From: Chromobacterium rhizoryzae | Lineage (GTDB): Bacteria; Pseudomonadota; Gammaproteobacteria; Burkholderiales; Chromobacteriaceae | DNA length: 64,000 nucleotides | Reading direction: 5' to 3' | Assembly: GCF_020544465.1 (NCBI RefSeq) | Contig: NZ_CP066126.1 | Location: 2,356,001 to 2,420,000, forward strand | Shown: in pieces, positions 20,312 through 28,504 of the stretch | How the letters are laid out: each line of letters starts with the position of its first letter | Numbering within the stretch: the stretch's first letter is position 1 | Made by a program: the position numbers and the translations under genes | Notes under the pieces: model-generated | Told to the model about the DNA's origin: nothing | Seen by the model: the letters and a program-made list of their open reading frames with translations, nothing else | Databases searched by the model: none

Positions 20312-21121
20312 ATGCGTAGATTCGTGATCAAGGCAGTGGCGGCGTCGGTATTGGGTTTGGCGACGGCGGGTGTGGCGCTGGCGGCGGACCCGGCCAAGAA
20401 GGACATCGTGATCGGCACCACCGTCGGCGATTTCGGCGACATGGTCAAGCAATCGATCAAGCCCATCCTGGAAAAGCAGGGTTACAAGGTCAAGCTGGTG
20501 GAGTTCACCGATTACGTGCGTCCTAACCTGGCCTTGCAGGAAGGCGCGCTGGACGTGAATGTGTTCCAGCACAAGCCCTATCTGGACAACTTCGTCAAAG
20601 AGCACAAGCTGAACCTGAAAGAAGCGTTCCAGGTGCCGACCGCGCCGCTGGGCATCTACGCCGGCAAGATCAAGGCGCTGAAAGACGTCAAAGTGGGTTC
20701 CACCGTGGCCGCCCCCAACGATCCGTCCAATTTCGCCCGCGCGCTGGTGATGCTGGCCGATCTGGGCTGGGTCAAGCTGAAACCGGGCATCAACCCGCTG
20801 ACCGCTTCCGAGCGCGACATCGCCGTCAATGTGAAGAAGATCAAGATCATTCCGCTGGAAGCCGCGCAACTGCCGCGTTCGCGCAGCGATGTGGACTTCT
20901 CGGTGATCAACGGCAATTACGCCACCAGCTCCGGCATCAAGCTGACCGAGGCAATCTATCAGGAAAAGAGCTACGCCTACGTCAACTGGGGCGCGGTGCG
21001 CACGGCGGACCTGGCCAAGCCTTGGGCCAAGGACGTGGTGGCGGCTTACAACTCGCCGGCGTTCAAGGCTTTCGCCAAGCAGAAGTACGCGGGCTACAAG
21101 CTGCCGCAGAACTGGAACTAA
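20312..21121 (+). CDS. metQ: Methionine-binding periplasmic protein
   Basis: A 269-aa NlpA/MetQ-family solute-binding protein that delivers methionine to MetNI. A signal peptide covers about residues 1-24 (RRFVIKAVAASVLG then VALAAD) and ends at an AxA-type site without a lipobox Cys. Unlike the E. coli lipoprotein, this one is predicted to be soluble in the periplasm. The family strings KLVEFTDYVRPNLALQEG, LDVNVFQHKPYLD and VAAPNDPSNFARAL are present. I choose the ATG at 20312, preceded by AGGAG; an in-frame ATG at 20291 lacks a site and would precede the signal peptide. Confidence 0.94.
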   Translation: MRRFVIKAVAASVLGLATAGVALAADPAKKDIVIGTTVGDFGDMVKQSIKPILEKQGYKVKLVEFTDYVRPNLALQEGALDVNVFQHKPYLDNFVKEHKLNLKEAFQVPTAPLGIYAGKIKALKDVKVGSTVAAPNDPSNFARALVMLADLGWVKLKPGINPLTASERDIAVNVKKIKIIPLEAAQLPRSRSDVDFSVINGNYATSSGIKLTEAIYQEKSYAYVNWGAVRTADLAKPWAKDVVAAYNSPAFKAFAKQKYAGYKLPQNWN

Positions 21122-21198
21122 GCGAGATCGCTTATTCGCGCGCCGGCAGACGGCCGGCGGCGCAGGATTTCTTGTAACACTCCTGGCTACAAGACTTG

Positions 21199-21228
21199 AT
21201 GGGAGGGCTTAGCCCTCCCAATTTTTTT
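21199..21228 (+). terminator. Intrinsic terminator of metNIQ
   Basis: TGGGAGGGC/GCCCTCCCA stem with a minimal loop and a run of seven T. Confidence 0.85.
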
Positions 21229-21238
21229 GTGCGCTTAG

Positions 21239-21379
21239 AACGTGTTTACGATTTCGCGAGCTAAGGTGAGACAAGGCGAAAACCGCTGAGAAAGCGGAGT
21301 GTACACACGGTACATGAGCATTTCGAAGGGGCACTCACCGTGTGAGGTCTCACGACGCGCAGCAGATCGTAAACAGGTT
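21239..21379. repeat. Dispersed inverted-repeat element, copy 2 (full length)
   Basis: A 141-bp element with ends AACGTGTTTACGAT and ATCGTAAACAGGTT (13 of 14 complementary). The interior carries GAGACAAGGCGAAAACCGC, a run GCGGAGTGTACACACGGTAC and ATGAGCATTTCGAAG. It lies between convergent metQ and rcnR and is the longest well-preserved copy in the window. Confidence 0.85.
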
Positions 21380-21385
21380 TCTCAG

Positions 21386-21493
21386 GCCCGTTAACAAAAC
21401 CCCTGATCCTGCGTTGCGTCTCCTTGTCGTACTACTGGTGCTGTCTGCGTCGGCGCGCCTTGGCTCAGGTGCGCTGCACGGTTTTGTTAGGGC
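21386..21493. repeat. Second type of inverted-repeat element
   Basis: A 108-bp segment bounded by GCCCGTTAACAAAACC and GGTTTTGTTAGGGC, near-perfect inverted repeats. The interior includes GTCGTACTACTGGTGC and GCCTTGGCTCAGGTGC. It sits 6 bp after the first element and ends 2 bp before the rcnR stop. The sequence is unrelated to the first element. Its form is that of a MITE-like or REP-like non-coding element. Confidence 0.65.
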
Positions 21494-21495
21494 TC

Positions 21496-21771
21496 TTATT
21501 TCAGATAGGAGCGCAAGACGCCCACCACCTGTTCCAGGTCCCGGCTGCGCTGCAGCGGGTCGTCGGCCTCAGGGCCCAGATGTTCGCGCAGATGGCCCTC
21601 CATCACTTCCATCATCAGCCCATTGACGGCGCCGCGCACCGCGGCGATCTGTTGCAGCACGGCCGAGCAATCGACTTCCTGTTCCAGCGCGCGTTCCAGC
21701 GCTTCCGCCTGGCCCTTGATGCGGCGGACGCGGGTCAATAATTTCTTCTTGTCTTTCACGGTATGCGGCAT
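21496..21771 (-). CDS. rcnR: Ni(II)/Co(II)-sensing repressor RcnR
   Basis: A 91-aa all-helical CsoR/RcnR-family repressor. The metal ligands that define RcnR are all in register: His3 (MPHTVKDK), Cys35 (DCSAVLQQ), His60 and His64 (EGHLREHL). The core AVLQQIAAVRGAVNGLMMEV matches RcnR rather than FrmR or copper CsoR. It is divergent from rcnA, with an inverted-repeat operator between them. Apo-RcnR should repress rcnA until Ni or Co binds. Confidence 0.93.
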   Translation of the reverse strand: MPHTVKDKKKLLTRVRRIKGQAEALERALEQEVDCSAVLQQIAAVRGAVNGLMMEVMEGHLREHLGPEADDPLQRSRDLEQVVGVLRSYLK

Positions 21772-21794
21772 GCGAGCGGCTTCCTTCTATTGAT

Positions 21795-21817
21795 AATATA
21801 CTGGGGTATAGTATATT
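21795..21817. promoter_or_regulatory. RcnR operator between rcnR and rcnA
   Basis: A perfect 8-bp inverted repeat, AATATACT and AGTATATT, flanks GGGGTAT. It contains TACT-GGGG-N3-AGTA, close to the E. coli RcnR sites built of TACT, a G-tract and AGTA. It lies 24 bp before the rcnR start and 79 bp before rcnA, so it can serve both promoters. Confidence 0.8.
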
Positions 21818-21896
21818 GACGCCAATCCGCCGCCGGACGCGTTGATTCCAATCGTCAGCGGCGGCCAAACGGAACTCATTGTAAAGAAGGTCAAAG

Positions 21897-23036
21897 ATGC
21901 CGCCAATCGCCGAGCTGATCCAACAGGGCAACATCAATCTCTGGCTGTTCATTCCGTCCGCCATCCTGTTGGGCGCGCTGCACGGGCTGGAGCCCGGACA
22001 TTCCAAGACCATGATGGCGTCTTTCATCATCGCCATCCGCGGCAGCATAGGCCAGGCGGTGCTGCTGGGTTTGTGCGCGGCCTTGTCGCATTCGCTGATC
22101 GTCTGGCTGCTGGCGGCGCTGGCGCTCCAATACGGCAATCAGTTGATCGCCGAACAGGCGGAGCCGTATCTGATGCTGTTTTCCGCCGTAGTGGTTTTGG
22201 CGGTGGCGGCCTGGATGTTGTGGCGCACCCGGCGGGACAATCTGGCGGCGCGGGCCATGCGGCGGCCGCCAAACGGCGGCAGCATGATAGACACCGGCCA
22301 TGGTCTGGTCGAGGCCTTGCTTCTGCGCGAGGACGGTCTGCGCGTGGCCTTGTACCAGTACGGCGCCGGTCTGCGACGGCTGAAACCCGATGGGCGCGGC
22401 TTGGCGCTGGCGTGGCAAGGCGAGGAGGAGGCCGGGGAACTGGCTTTCGAAACTGAGGGGGAGTATCTGCTCAGCCCGCTCTTGCCGGCCGGGGCGATGG
22501 CGAAGGCCTTGCTCCTAAGCCATGGCGGCCACGTTCATCGCTATCCCGTGCGTTTCGCGCCGGCGGCCGGCGCCGAGGGAGCGGGGACGTATCGCCGGGC
22601 GGTGAGCGCGGGACCGGCCAAGCCGGCGCGAAGAGCGACGGCGACGCTGCCCGCCTATCAGGACGCGCATGAACGCGCGCACGCCGAGCACATCCAGCGG
22701 CGCTTCGCCGGCAGGAAGGTGGGTAATGCGCAGATCGCCTTGTTCGGCCTGACCGGCGGGCTGATACCGTGTCCGGCCTCGGTGACCATTTTGCTGCTAT
22801 GCCTGCATCTGAAGCGCTTCTCCCTGGGCGCCACCATGGTGGCTTCGTTCAGCCTGGGGCTGGCCTTGGCGCTGGTCAGCGTCGGCGTGCTGGCGGCCTG
22901 GGGCGTGCGCCAGGCGGGCGCCCGTTTCGGCGGCCTGGGCGAGTGGGCGCGGCGCGCGCCCTATCTGTCGGCGGGGCTGATGTTGGTGGTGGGCTTGGCG
23001 ATGGCCGCGCAGGCCGCGCGCGGCCTCGCCGCTTAG
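21897..23036 (+). CDS. rcnA: Nickel/cobalt efflux transporter RcnA
   Basis: A 379-aa polytopic inner-membrane exporter of Ni and Co. The N-terminal part has the signature LGALHGLEPGHSKTMMASF (about 21-39) and further segments to residue 110. The C-terminal part has GLTGGLIPCPASVTILLLCL and three more hydrophobic segments. Between them, residues 110-260 form a soluble stretch of about 150 residues instead of the short His-rich loop of E. coli RcnA. That stretch includes LVEALLLREDGLRVALYQYG and ends HERAHAEHIQRRF, retaining only a few histidines. The pairing with rcnR and the operator support the assignment. Confidence 0.9.
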   Translation: MPPIAELIQQGNINLWLFIPSAILLGALHGLEPGHSKTMMASFIIAIRGSIGQAVLLGLCAALSHSLIVWLLAALALQYGNQLIAEQAEPYLMLFSAVVVLAVAAWMLWRTRRDNLAARAMRRPPNGGSMIDTGHGLVEALLLREDGLRVALYQYGAGLRRLKPDGRGLALAWQGEEEAGELAFETEGEYLLSPLLPAGAMAKALLLSHGGHVHRYPVRFAPAAGAEGAGTYRRAVSAGPAKPARRATATLPAYQDAHERAHAEHIQRRFAGRKVGNAQIALFGLTGGLIPCPASVTILLLCLHLKRFSLGATMVASFSLGLALALVSVGVLAAWGVRQAGARFGGLGEWARRAPYLSAGLMLVVGLAMAAQAARGLAA

Positions 23037-23037
23037 C

Positions 23038-23177
23038 GCTTGTTCAAGGTCTGCCGCGCTTCGTGGGGCGCGGCGCGGCGAGTACGGCTTCGAAATGCCC
23101 ATGCAGCGCTTGCACGCTCCGCTTTCTCCGCCGCAAGGCCTTGTCCCGCTCTTGCTCGCGCGACTCTGAACGGTTTC
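23038..23177. repeat. Dispersed inverted-repeat element, copy 3 (degenerate, reverse orientation)
   Basis: In reverse orientation relative to the copy at 21239. Shared blocks are CTTCGAAATGCCCATG, GCTCCGCTTTCTC and GCCTTGTC in the same order and spacing, and the ends are degenerate (CTTGTTCAAGGTCTGC and CTGAACGGTTTC). It fills the whole gap between the convergent rcnA and S9 peptidase genes; the peptidase stop codon is the CTA at its edge. Confidence 0.65.
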
Positions 23178-25622
23178 CTAGGACGGCTGCCGCGCGGCGC
23201 CGGCGCGGCCCAGGTAACGTCCCAGCCAGCGGTCTTGTTCCCACAGCATGTGCAATATCGATTCGCGAGCGCGGTAGCCGTGGCTTTCCGCCGGCAGGGT
23301 CACCAGCCGCGCAACCGCGCCCAGGCCCTGCAGCGCCTGGTATAGACGCTCGCTTTGCAGCGGGAAGGTGCCTGGGTTGTTGTCCATTTCGCCGTGGATC
23401 AGCAGGAGCGGGTCCTTGATCTGATTGGCGTAGTTGAACGGCGACATGGCTTGATAAACCTCTTTGGCCTGCCAGAAATTGCGTTCCTCCGATTGGAAGC
23501 CGAAGGGCGTCAGCGTGCGGTTGTAGGCGCCGGAGCGGGCGATGCCGGCATGGAACAGCCGGGTGTGCGCCAGCAGATTGGCGCTCATGAAGGCGCCGTA
23601 GGAATGGCCGCCGACGGCGATGCGGGCCGGGTCGGCCACACCCAGGCGCACCACTTCGTCCACCGCGGCCTGGGCGTTCATTTTCAGCTGCGGCAGATAG
23701 CTGTCGTTCGGCTCTTTCTCGCCTTCTCCGACGATGGGCATGCCCGGATCGTCCAGCACCGCGTAGCCGCGCGCCAGCATGGCCAGCGGCCCCCAATAGC
23801 TGATCCGATTGAAGCGGTAGGGCGATTCCGTCACCTGGCTCGCCGCGGCGGCGGTTTTGAACTCGGTGGGATAGGCCCACATCAGCAGCGGCAGCGGGCC
23901 GTCGCGCTTGGCCTCGTAGCCGGGCGGCAAATAGAGGGTGGCGGTCAGCGCCACGCCGTCGGCGCGCCGGTAGCGCAGCAGTGTCTTGGCGACGTCCTTC
24001 AATTGCGGCGTCGGGTGCGGCACATGGGTCAGCGCCAGCGGCCCGGACGCTTGCCCCAGCGCCAGACGGTAGAGATTGGGCGGCTGGCTGACGGATTCGC
24101 GGCTGAGCAGCAGGTCCCGGCCTGCGTCGTCCAGCAGCGCGGCCGGCCGTTCGAACCAGGGCGCTTGCGATTGCCACAGCCGCGTGGCGCGTTTGTCGTC
24201 CAGCGCGTAGCGGTCGACGAAGGGGCGGTCGCCTTCGGGGCCGGCGCCTTCGCCCAATAGATAGATGGCCTTGCCGTCCGGCGTGGTTTGCAGCACGGAT
24301 TGCCCGTTGGCGTTGCTGATCATGGCCGCCTCGCCGGGGTCGCTGTAGCGGTCTTCCGATTTGCGGCTGCTTAGCAGTTCCGGCGGACGGTCCTGGTCGG
24401 GGCGCGCGCGCCAGACTTTCAGTTCACGGCTTTTCCACCAGTGTTCGCGCACCAGGGCCAGGTCGCCGCGGCCCCAGCGGACGTCGGCGAAGCGGCTGGC
24501 CAGCCGCTGCAGCTGCCGCGGCGCTTGCTGGAAGGGCGCGGCTTGCAGATAGAGCGCGTCGCGCTCGGCGGCGTTTTGTCCGGGGTCGCCGCCGTCCAGC
24601 GCTTCGACCCAAAACAGGCTGGCCGGCGCGTCGGCGCGCCAGGCGATTTCGCGCGGGCCGGTCTCCACCGCGTCGTTGCCGGAAGGCATGCGTTCCAGCA
24701 GCGGCCGCTGGGTCACGGTATGCGCGATGCGGCCTTGCCGGTCCAATACGTCGACGCGCTTGGGGAAGCGGGAGATCGGCACCAGGCCGGAGTAGGGGCG
24801 TTGCAGGCGGGTGGCCAGCAGGTATTGGCGATTGGGCGAAGCGCTGACACCGAGATAGCGGTCGGGCTGGCCGATGGGGCTGAGCTTGCCGTCCAGGCTG
24901 AGCAAGGCCAATTGGCTTTGCAGCTGGTAGTCCAGCAGGTCGGCGTCGTACGGGGTCTTGAGCAGGTCGGGATAGGTCCGGGTCTGGGACGGCGCGCCGC
25001 CTTCGCTTTGCTGGATATTGGGGCCGCTCGGAGCCTGGGGCGGCCGCGGCGCCGGGCCTTGCTTCGCCGGCACGCGCTTGATCAGCAGCTGTTCGCCGAA
25101 CCAGGCGAAGCCGGGGCCGGTGGCGGCGTTGAGGTGGACCTCGCCCAGCCGGCGCGCGCGGGCGTCGGCCACGTCCAACAGCCACAGCTCCACGCCCTTG
25201 GCGCCCCATAGGCTGAAAGCCACGCGGCTTTCGTCGGCGGACCAGGCGCTGTCGGCGATGCGGGCCCCGGCGGGCAGGCCGCGCACCGCGCGGCTGCGGC
25301 CCTGTTTCACGTCCAGCAGGCTTAGCGCGTTGCCGAAGTCGAAACGGCTGGCGGCGCGCATGGCGGGATTCAGGCGCAAGCCGGCCAGCTTGAGTTCGGG
25401 CTGGGCGACGTCGGCGATGCCGGGCAGACCGGGGCGATGGATTTGCAGCAGGGTCCGGCGCTTGGGGCCCAGGCTTTGCAAGGGCGGGCGCGGCGCGTCC
25501 ACCAGGGCGCGCAATTCGGCGGGCGGGGTCTGATAGCCCTGTTCGGCGGCGCTTGACGGCGCCGCGGCCAGCAGGCCGGCGATCAGCGGCGCGCCGGCCA
25601 GCAGCGGAATACGAGGGGGCAT
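23178..25622 (-). CDS. S9 family prolyl-oligopeptidase-type peptidase (glutamyl endopeptidase-like)
   Basis: An 814-aa exported serine peptidase. A signal peptide covers about residues 1-26 (LLAGAPLIAGLLAAAPSSAA). A beta-propeller region of about 500 residues follows, then an alpha/beta-hydrolase domain. The nucleophile is Ser674 in GHSYGAFM, the acid is the Asp in HGEMDNNPGT (about 747), and the His is in LPAESHGY (about 780). The ESHGYRARESILHMLWEQ ending resembles the glutamyl-endopeptidase branch (S9D). The likely role is periplasmic peptide degradation. It stands alone, and its 3' end abuts a repeat element. Confidence 0.88.
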   Translation of the reverse strand: MPPRIPLLAGAPLIAGLLAAAPSSAAEQGYQTPPAELRALVDAPRPPLQSLGPKRRTLLQIHRPGLPGIADVAQPELKLAGLRLNPAMRAASRFDFGNALSLLDVKQGRSRAVRGLPAGARIADSAWSADESRVAFSLWGAKGVELWLLDVADARARRLGEVHLNAATGPGFAWFGEQLLIKRVPAKQGPAPRPPQAPSGPNIQQSEGGAPSQTRTYPDLLKTPYDADLLDYQLQSQLALLSLDGKLSPIGQPDRYLGVSASPNRQYLLATRLQRPYSGLVPISRFPKRVDVLDRQGRIAHTVTQRPLLERMPSGNDAVETGPREIAWRADAPASLFWVEALDGGDPGQNAAERDALYLQAAPFQQAPRQLQRLASRFADVRWGRGDLALVREHWWKSRELKVWRARPDQDRPPELLSSRKSEDRYSDPGEAAMISNANGQSVLQTTPDGKAIYLLGEGAGPEGDRPFVDRYALDDKRATRLWQSQAPWFERPAALLDDAGRDLLLSRESVSQPPNLYRLALGQASGPLALTHVPHPTPQLKDVAKTLLRYRRADGVALTATLYLPPGYEAKRDGPLPLLMWAYPTEFKTAAAASQVTESPYRFNRISYWGPLAMLARGYAVLDDPGMPIVGEGEKEPNDSYLPQLKMNAQAAVDEVVRLGVADPARIAVGGHSYGAFMSANLLAHTRLFHAGIARSGAYNRTLTPFGFQSEERNFWQAKEVYQAMSPFNYANQIKDPLLLIHGEMDNNPGTFPLQSERLYQALQGLGAVARLVTLPAESHGYRARESILHMLWEQDRWLGRYLGRAGAARQPS

Positions 25623-25724
25623 GCGGGGCTCCTGTGAGGGATGGCGGGCAAGCGGAAAAACTTGCCCTAGTCTCGCAGGAGCGTCAAGGCGCGCCGCGCG
25701 CGGGCGGCGGGAGGCGCGAGCGCC

Positions 25725-26810
25725 CTAGAGCGGCGCGGAAACGCTAAGTAGTTCTTTTTGTTGCGGATTGGCCGGCGTCACCGGGTAGTCGAAGAACTGC
25801 AGCGTCAGGCCGCCGCCGTCCGCGCTGAAGCGGGCCGGGAAGCCCAGCGGCAGCGTGGTCTTGTCGTGGACATGACCAAAAGGAATGCCTGTCAGCACCG
25901 GAACGCCGGTCAGACGGCGGATTTCCGCCAGCACCGCGTCCAGGGTGTAGCCGGGGTCGTAGAGGTCGACCTGGCGGCTCATATTGAAATCGCCGATGAA
26001 AATGGCGCGCTGTTTGGCCAGCACACCGGCCAGATGCAGCTGCTGCAGCATGCGTTCGATGCGGTAGGGCTGTTCGGCGACGTCCTCCAGGAACAGCAGG
26101 CCACCCTTGATGTCCGGCAGATAGGGCGTGCCGACCAGGCTGCTGAGCACGCTGAGGTTGCCGCCCCAGAACACGCCTTCGCCGCTGGCGTTGTGGCGCT
26201 GCGGCGCGTCGACGCGCAGCTGGCGGTTGGCCGTGGTGGTGGTGGTCAGGAATTCGTTGAGGGTGAAGGCGCTGGGTTGTTTGGCGCCGAAGTCGCTGAC
26301 CATGGGGCCGGCGAAACTGCCCAGCCCGCCCTTGGCCAGCAAGGCCAGCTGAATGGCGGTGAAGTCGCTGTAGCCGATCAGCTGGCTGCCGGATTCGCGC
26401 AGCAGCGGGCAGAGCCGGCCGTAGTCGATGTGGGGCAGCAGCCGCGTGGCACCGTAGCCGCCGCGGCCGGCCACCAGCAGCTGCGGCGCGCTGCGGCGCG
26501 AGATCAGCTGATTGAGGTCGGCCAGCCTTTGCGCGTCGCTGCCGGCGAAACGCTGATGGCGGCGGTCCAGCGCCTGGACGTTTTCCAGCTGATAGCCGGC
26601 CAGGCGCAGCCGCTCCACGGCTTGCTGCTTTTGGCGCGCGTCCGGCAAGGGGCCGGAGCAGGCGGTGAAATAGAGGCTGCTGCCGACGGCTGCCGGCGCG
26701 GGAAGGGATTGGTCAACCATGGTGCGACATCCTTGCAAGAGGCCAAGGCCGGCGCTGAGCGCGCCCATCTGGAGTAGTTGGCGACGAGAGTATTGAATGC
26801 GGGCAGTCAT
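25725..26810 (-). CDS. LD-carboxypeptidase (S66), Tat-dependent lipoprotein
   Basis: A 361-aa LdcA-like enzyme that removes the terminal D-Ala from tetrapeptides of peptidoglycan. The N-terminus has a twin-arginine motif SRRQLLQM (residues 8-15), a hydrophobic stretch and a lipobox LLQGC, with Cys28 as the predicted lipidation site. Active-site blocks are GYSDFTAIQ (Ser nucleophile), FLEDVAEQPYRIERML (Glu) and GIPFGHVHDKTTLP (His). E. coli LdcA is cytoplasmic; this version appears exported and anchored, which suggests direct wall remodelling rather than recycling. Confidence 0.88.
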   Translation of the reverse strand: MTARIQYSRRQLLQMGALSAGLGLLQGCRTMVDQSLPAPAAVGSSLYFTACSGPLPDARQKQQAVERLRLAGYQLENVQALDRRHQRFAGSDAQRLADLNQLISRRSAPQLLVAGRGGYGATRLLPHIDYGRLCPLLRESGSQLIGYSDFTAIQLALLAKGGLGSFAGPMVSDFGAKQPSAFTLNEFLTTTTTANRQLRVDAPQRHNASGEGVFWGGNLSVLSSLVGTPYLPDIKGGLLFLEDVAEQPYRIERMLQQLHLAGVLAKQRAIFIGDFNMSRQVDLYDPGYTLDAVLAEIRRLTGVPVLTGIPFGHVHDKTTLPLGFPARFSADGGGLTLQFFDYPVTPANPQQKELLSVSAPL

Positions 26811-26929
26811 TGAATCCGGGGCCGAAGGGCCGGTGCAAACGGGGTTCGACAGCGCGAGGCTGCGTGAGTTGCGTCAGTATACGGCAAACGCCGCGACGGC
26901 GCAGAGCGCCGCCGCCGGCGTCGCCGCGC

Positions 26930-28288
26930 TCAAGCCAGCAGATTGGCCAGGCTGGAGGTGGATTGCTGCATGGCCGACAGCTCGCTGTTGAGCGCGGTGT
27001 ATTCGTTCAGCAGCGAGCTTTTCTCGTTGGCCAACTGGTTGTTGAGCTGAGCCTGCAGATTGGTTTCGTCGTTGATCTTGACGTTGATGTCGCCCTGATC
27101 GGCGGTGATCATGCCGTTGGGGCCCAGCAGATTGTTGATGGCGGTGTTGAAGGCGTTGGCGTAGCCGTTGTTCTGGGCGTTGCCGAACAGATTGGCCACC
27201 GCGCCGGGATCGGCGTTCAGCGCGGTGGTGAAGGCGCTGGAATCCAGTTTCAGCGTGCCGTCCGCCTGCTGGGTGATGCCGACCTGGGCCAGATAGGCAT
27301 AAGAGGAGGAGGCGTTGACGCCTGGCACCGGCGTGCTGAGCAGGCCGGACAGCTGCTCTTGCAGGCCGATGACGTCGCTATTGTTCTTCATGCTGCCGTT
27401 GAGGGCGGCGTTGCTGGCGCTGATCACCTGGTTGTAGGCGCTGACGAAGGTTTGCAGCGTGGAGGTGACGTTGGCGGTGTTCTGGCTCATGTTCAGCGTC
27501 ACCTGGCCCAGCTTGTTGAGGTTGACGGTGGCGCCGTTGATCACATTGCTCAGGGTGTTGCTGCTGCTGGACACATTGACGCCGTTGACGGTGAGCAAGG
27601 CGTCCTGGGCCGCCGCGGATTCGCCGGCGGCCGCGCCGCTCTGGCTCAGGCCGGCCAGAGTGTTGCTGGACGCGGCGCCGCTGTCGCTGCCGCCGGCGGC
27701 GATGCTGAAGGCGTTGGCGGGGCCGGATTGCGCGGAGGCCAGTACCAGCGAGAACTTGCTGTTGTACTCCACCACCGAGGCGTTGACGCCGATGCCGGCG
27801 CTATTGATGCTGTCGGCGATGGAGGACAGCGAGACGGCGGAGCCGTTCTGGCCCAGTTGCACGGTGCTGGTGGTCCCGTTGACGGTGAAGCTCAGCGCGC
27901 CGGGCGCGCCGGCCAGCGCGGCGTTCTGGTCGGTGATGGCTTGCCCGCCCGAGGTTTGGTCGAACACCAGTTGTCTCGGCTGGGCCAACTGGGTGACGTT
28001 GAGCGCGTAATTGCCGGCCACGCCGCCGCTGGTGGCGCTGGCGCTGGCGATGGTGTTGTCGGTGGAGGCGATCTGGAATTGCTGCAGAAAGCTGCCGGAG
28101 GCCATGGCGGTGGAGGCGGTCTGCAGGCTGGACAGCGCGGAGCTGATCTGGCCGATGGAGCTGAGCTGGGACTGATAATTGCTGACCCGGCTCTGGCTTT
28201 GGGTCAGTGGTTGCGAGTCCACTGCGATCAACTGGCTGACAATGCTTTGCACGTCCAGCGGCCCTACGCTGGTGGTGATGGATGCCAT
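26930..28288 (-). CDS. fliD: Flagellar hook-associated protein 2 (filament cap)
   Basis: A 452-aa secreted cap protein that promotes flagellin polymerisation. The N-terminal FliD_N segment MASITTSVGPLDVQSIVSQL and the long Ser/Thr/Ala/Asn-rich middle are typical. The C-terminal coiled region (INDETNLQAQLNNQLANEKS then LLNEYTALNSELSAMQQS) is the FliD_C helix. No flagellin, fliS or fliT lies nearby, so the gene is an orphan, here between an LD-carboxypeptidase and a SiteSpec_Rec gene. Alternatively it caps a second flagellar system encoded elsewhere. Confidence 0.9.
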   Translation of the reverse strand: MASITTSVGPLDVQSIVSQLIAVDSQPLTQSQSRVSNYQSQLSSIGQISSALSSLQTASTAMASGSFLQQFQIASTDNTIASASATSGGVAGNYALNVTQLAQPRQLVFDQTSGGQAITDQNAALAGAPGALSFTVNGTTSTVQLGQNGSAVSLSSIADSINSAGIGVNASVVEYNSKFSLVLASAQSGPANAFSIAAGGSDSGAASSNTLAGLSQSGAAAGESAAAQDALLTVNGVNVSSSSNTLSNVINGATVNLNKLGQVTLNMSQNTANVTSTLQTFVSAYNQVISASNAALNGSMKNNSDVIGLQEQLSGLLSTPVPGVNASSSYAYLAQVGITQQADGTLKLDSSAFTTALNADPGAVANLFGNAQNNGYANAFNTAINNLLGPNGMITADQGDINVKINDETNLQAQLNNQLANEKSSLLNEYTALNSELSAMQQSTSSLANLLA

Positions 28289-28444
28289 GACGACGCCTCC
28301 CTGGCGCGCCGCTGCCGCTGGCGCGCTTGTCTTGCGAGAAAATCAAGCGTTGTGGTCGTTGCGTGTTCCATCACGGGGCCGCCGGCTGCCAGCCGGCGGG
28401 GGAATACTGTCATGTTATCGGCCGTTTGGCCGTCAACTTTAATC

Positions 28445-28482
28445 CCCGGCCCGACACTCGCAATAACGCGGGTCGGGCCGGG
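28445..28482 (-). terminator. Strong hairpin after the SiteSpec_Rec gene
   Basis: A perfect 11-bp GC stem CCCGGCCCGAC/GTCGGGCCGGG with a 16-nt loop, just downstream of the minus-strand stop at 28505. It lacks a clear U-run, so termination strength is uncertain. Confidence 0.5.
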
Positions 28483-28504
28483 CGGTTGACGGCCCTGCGG
28501 CGGC

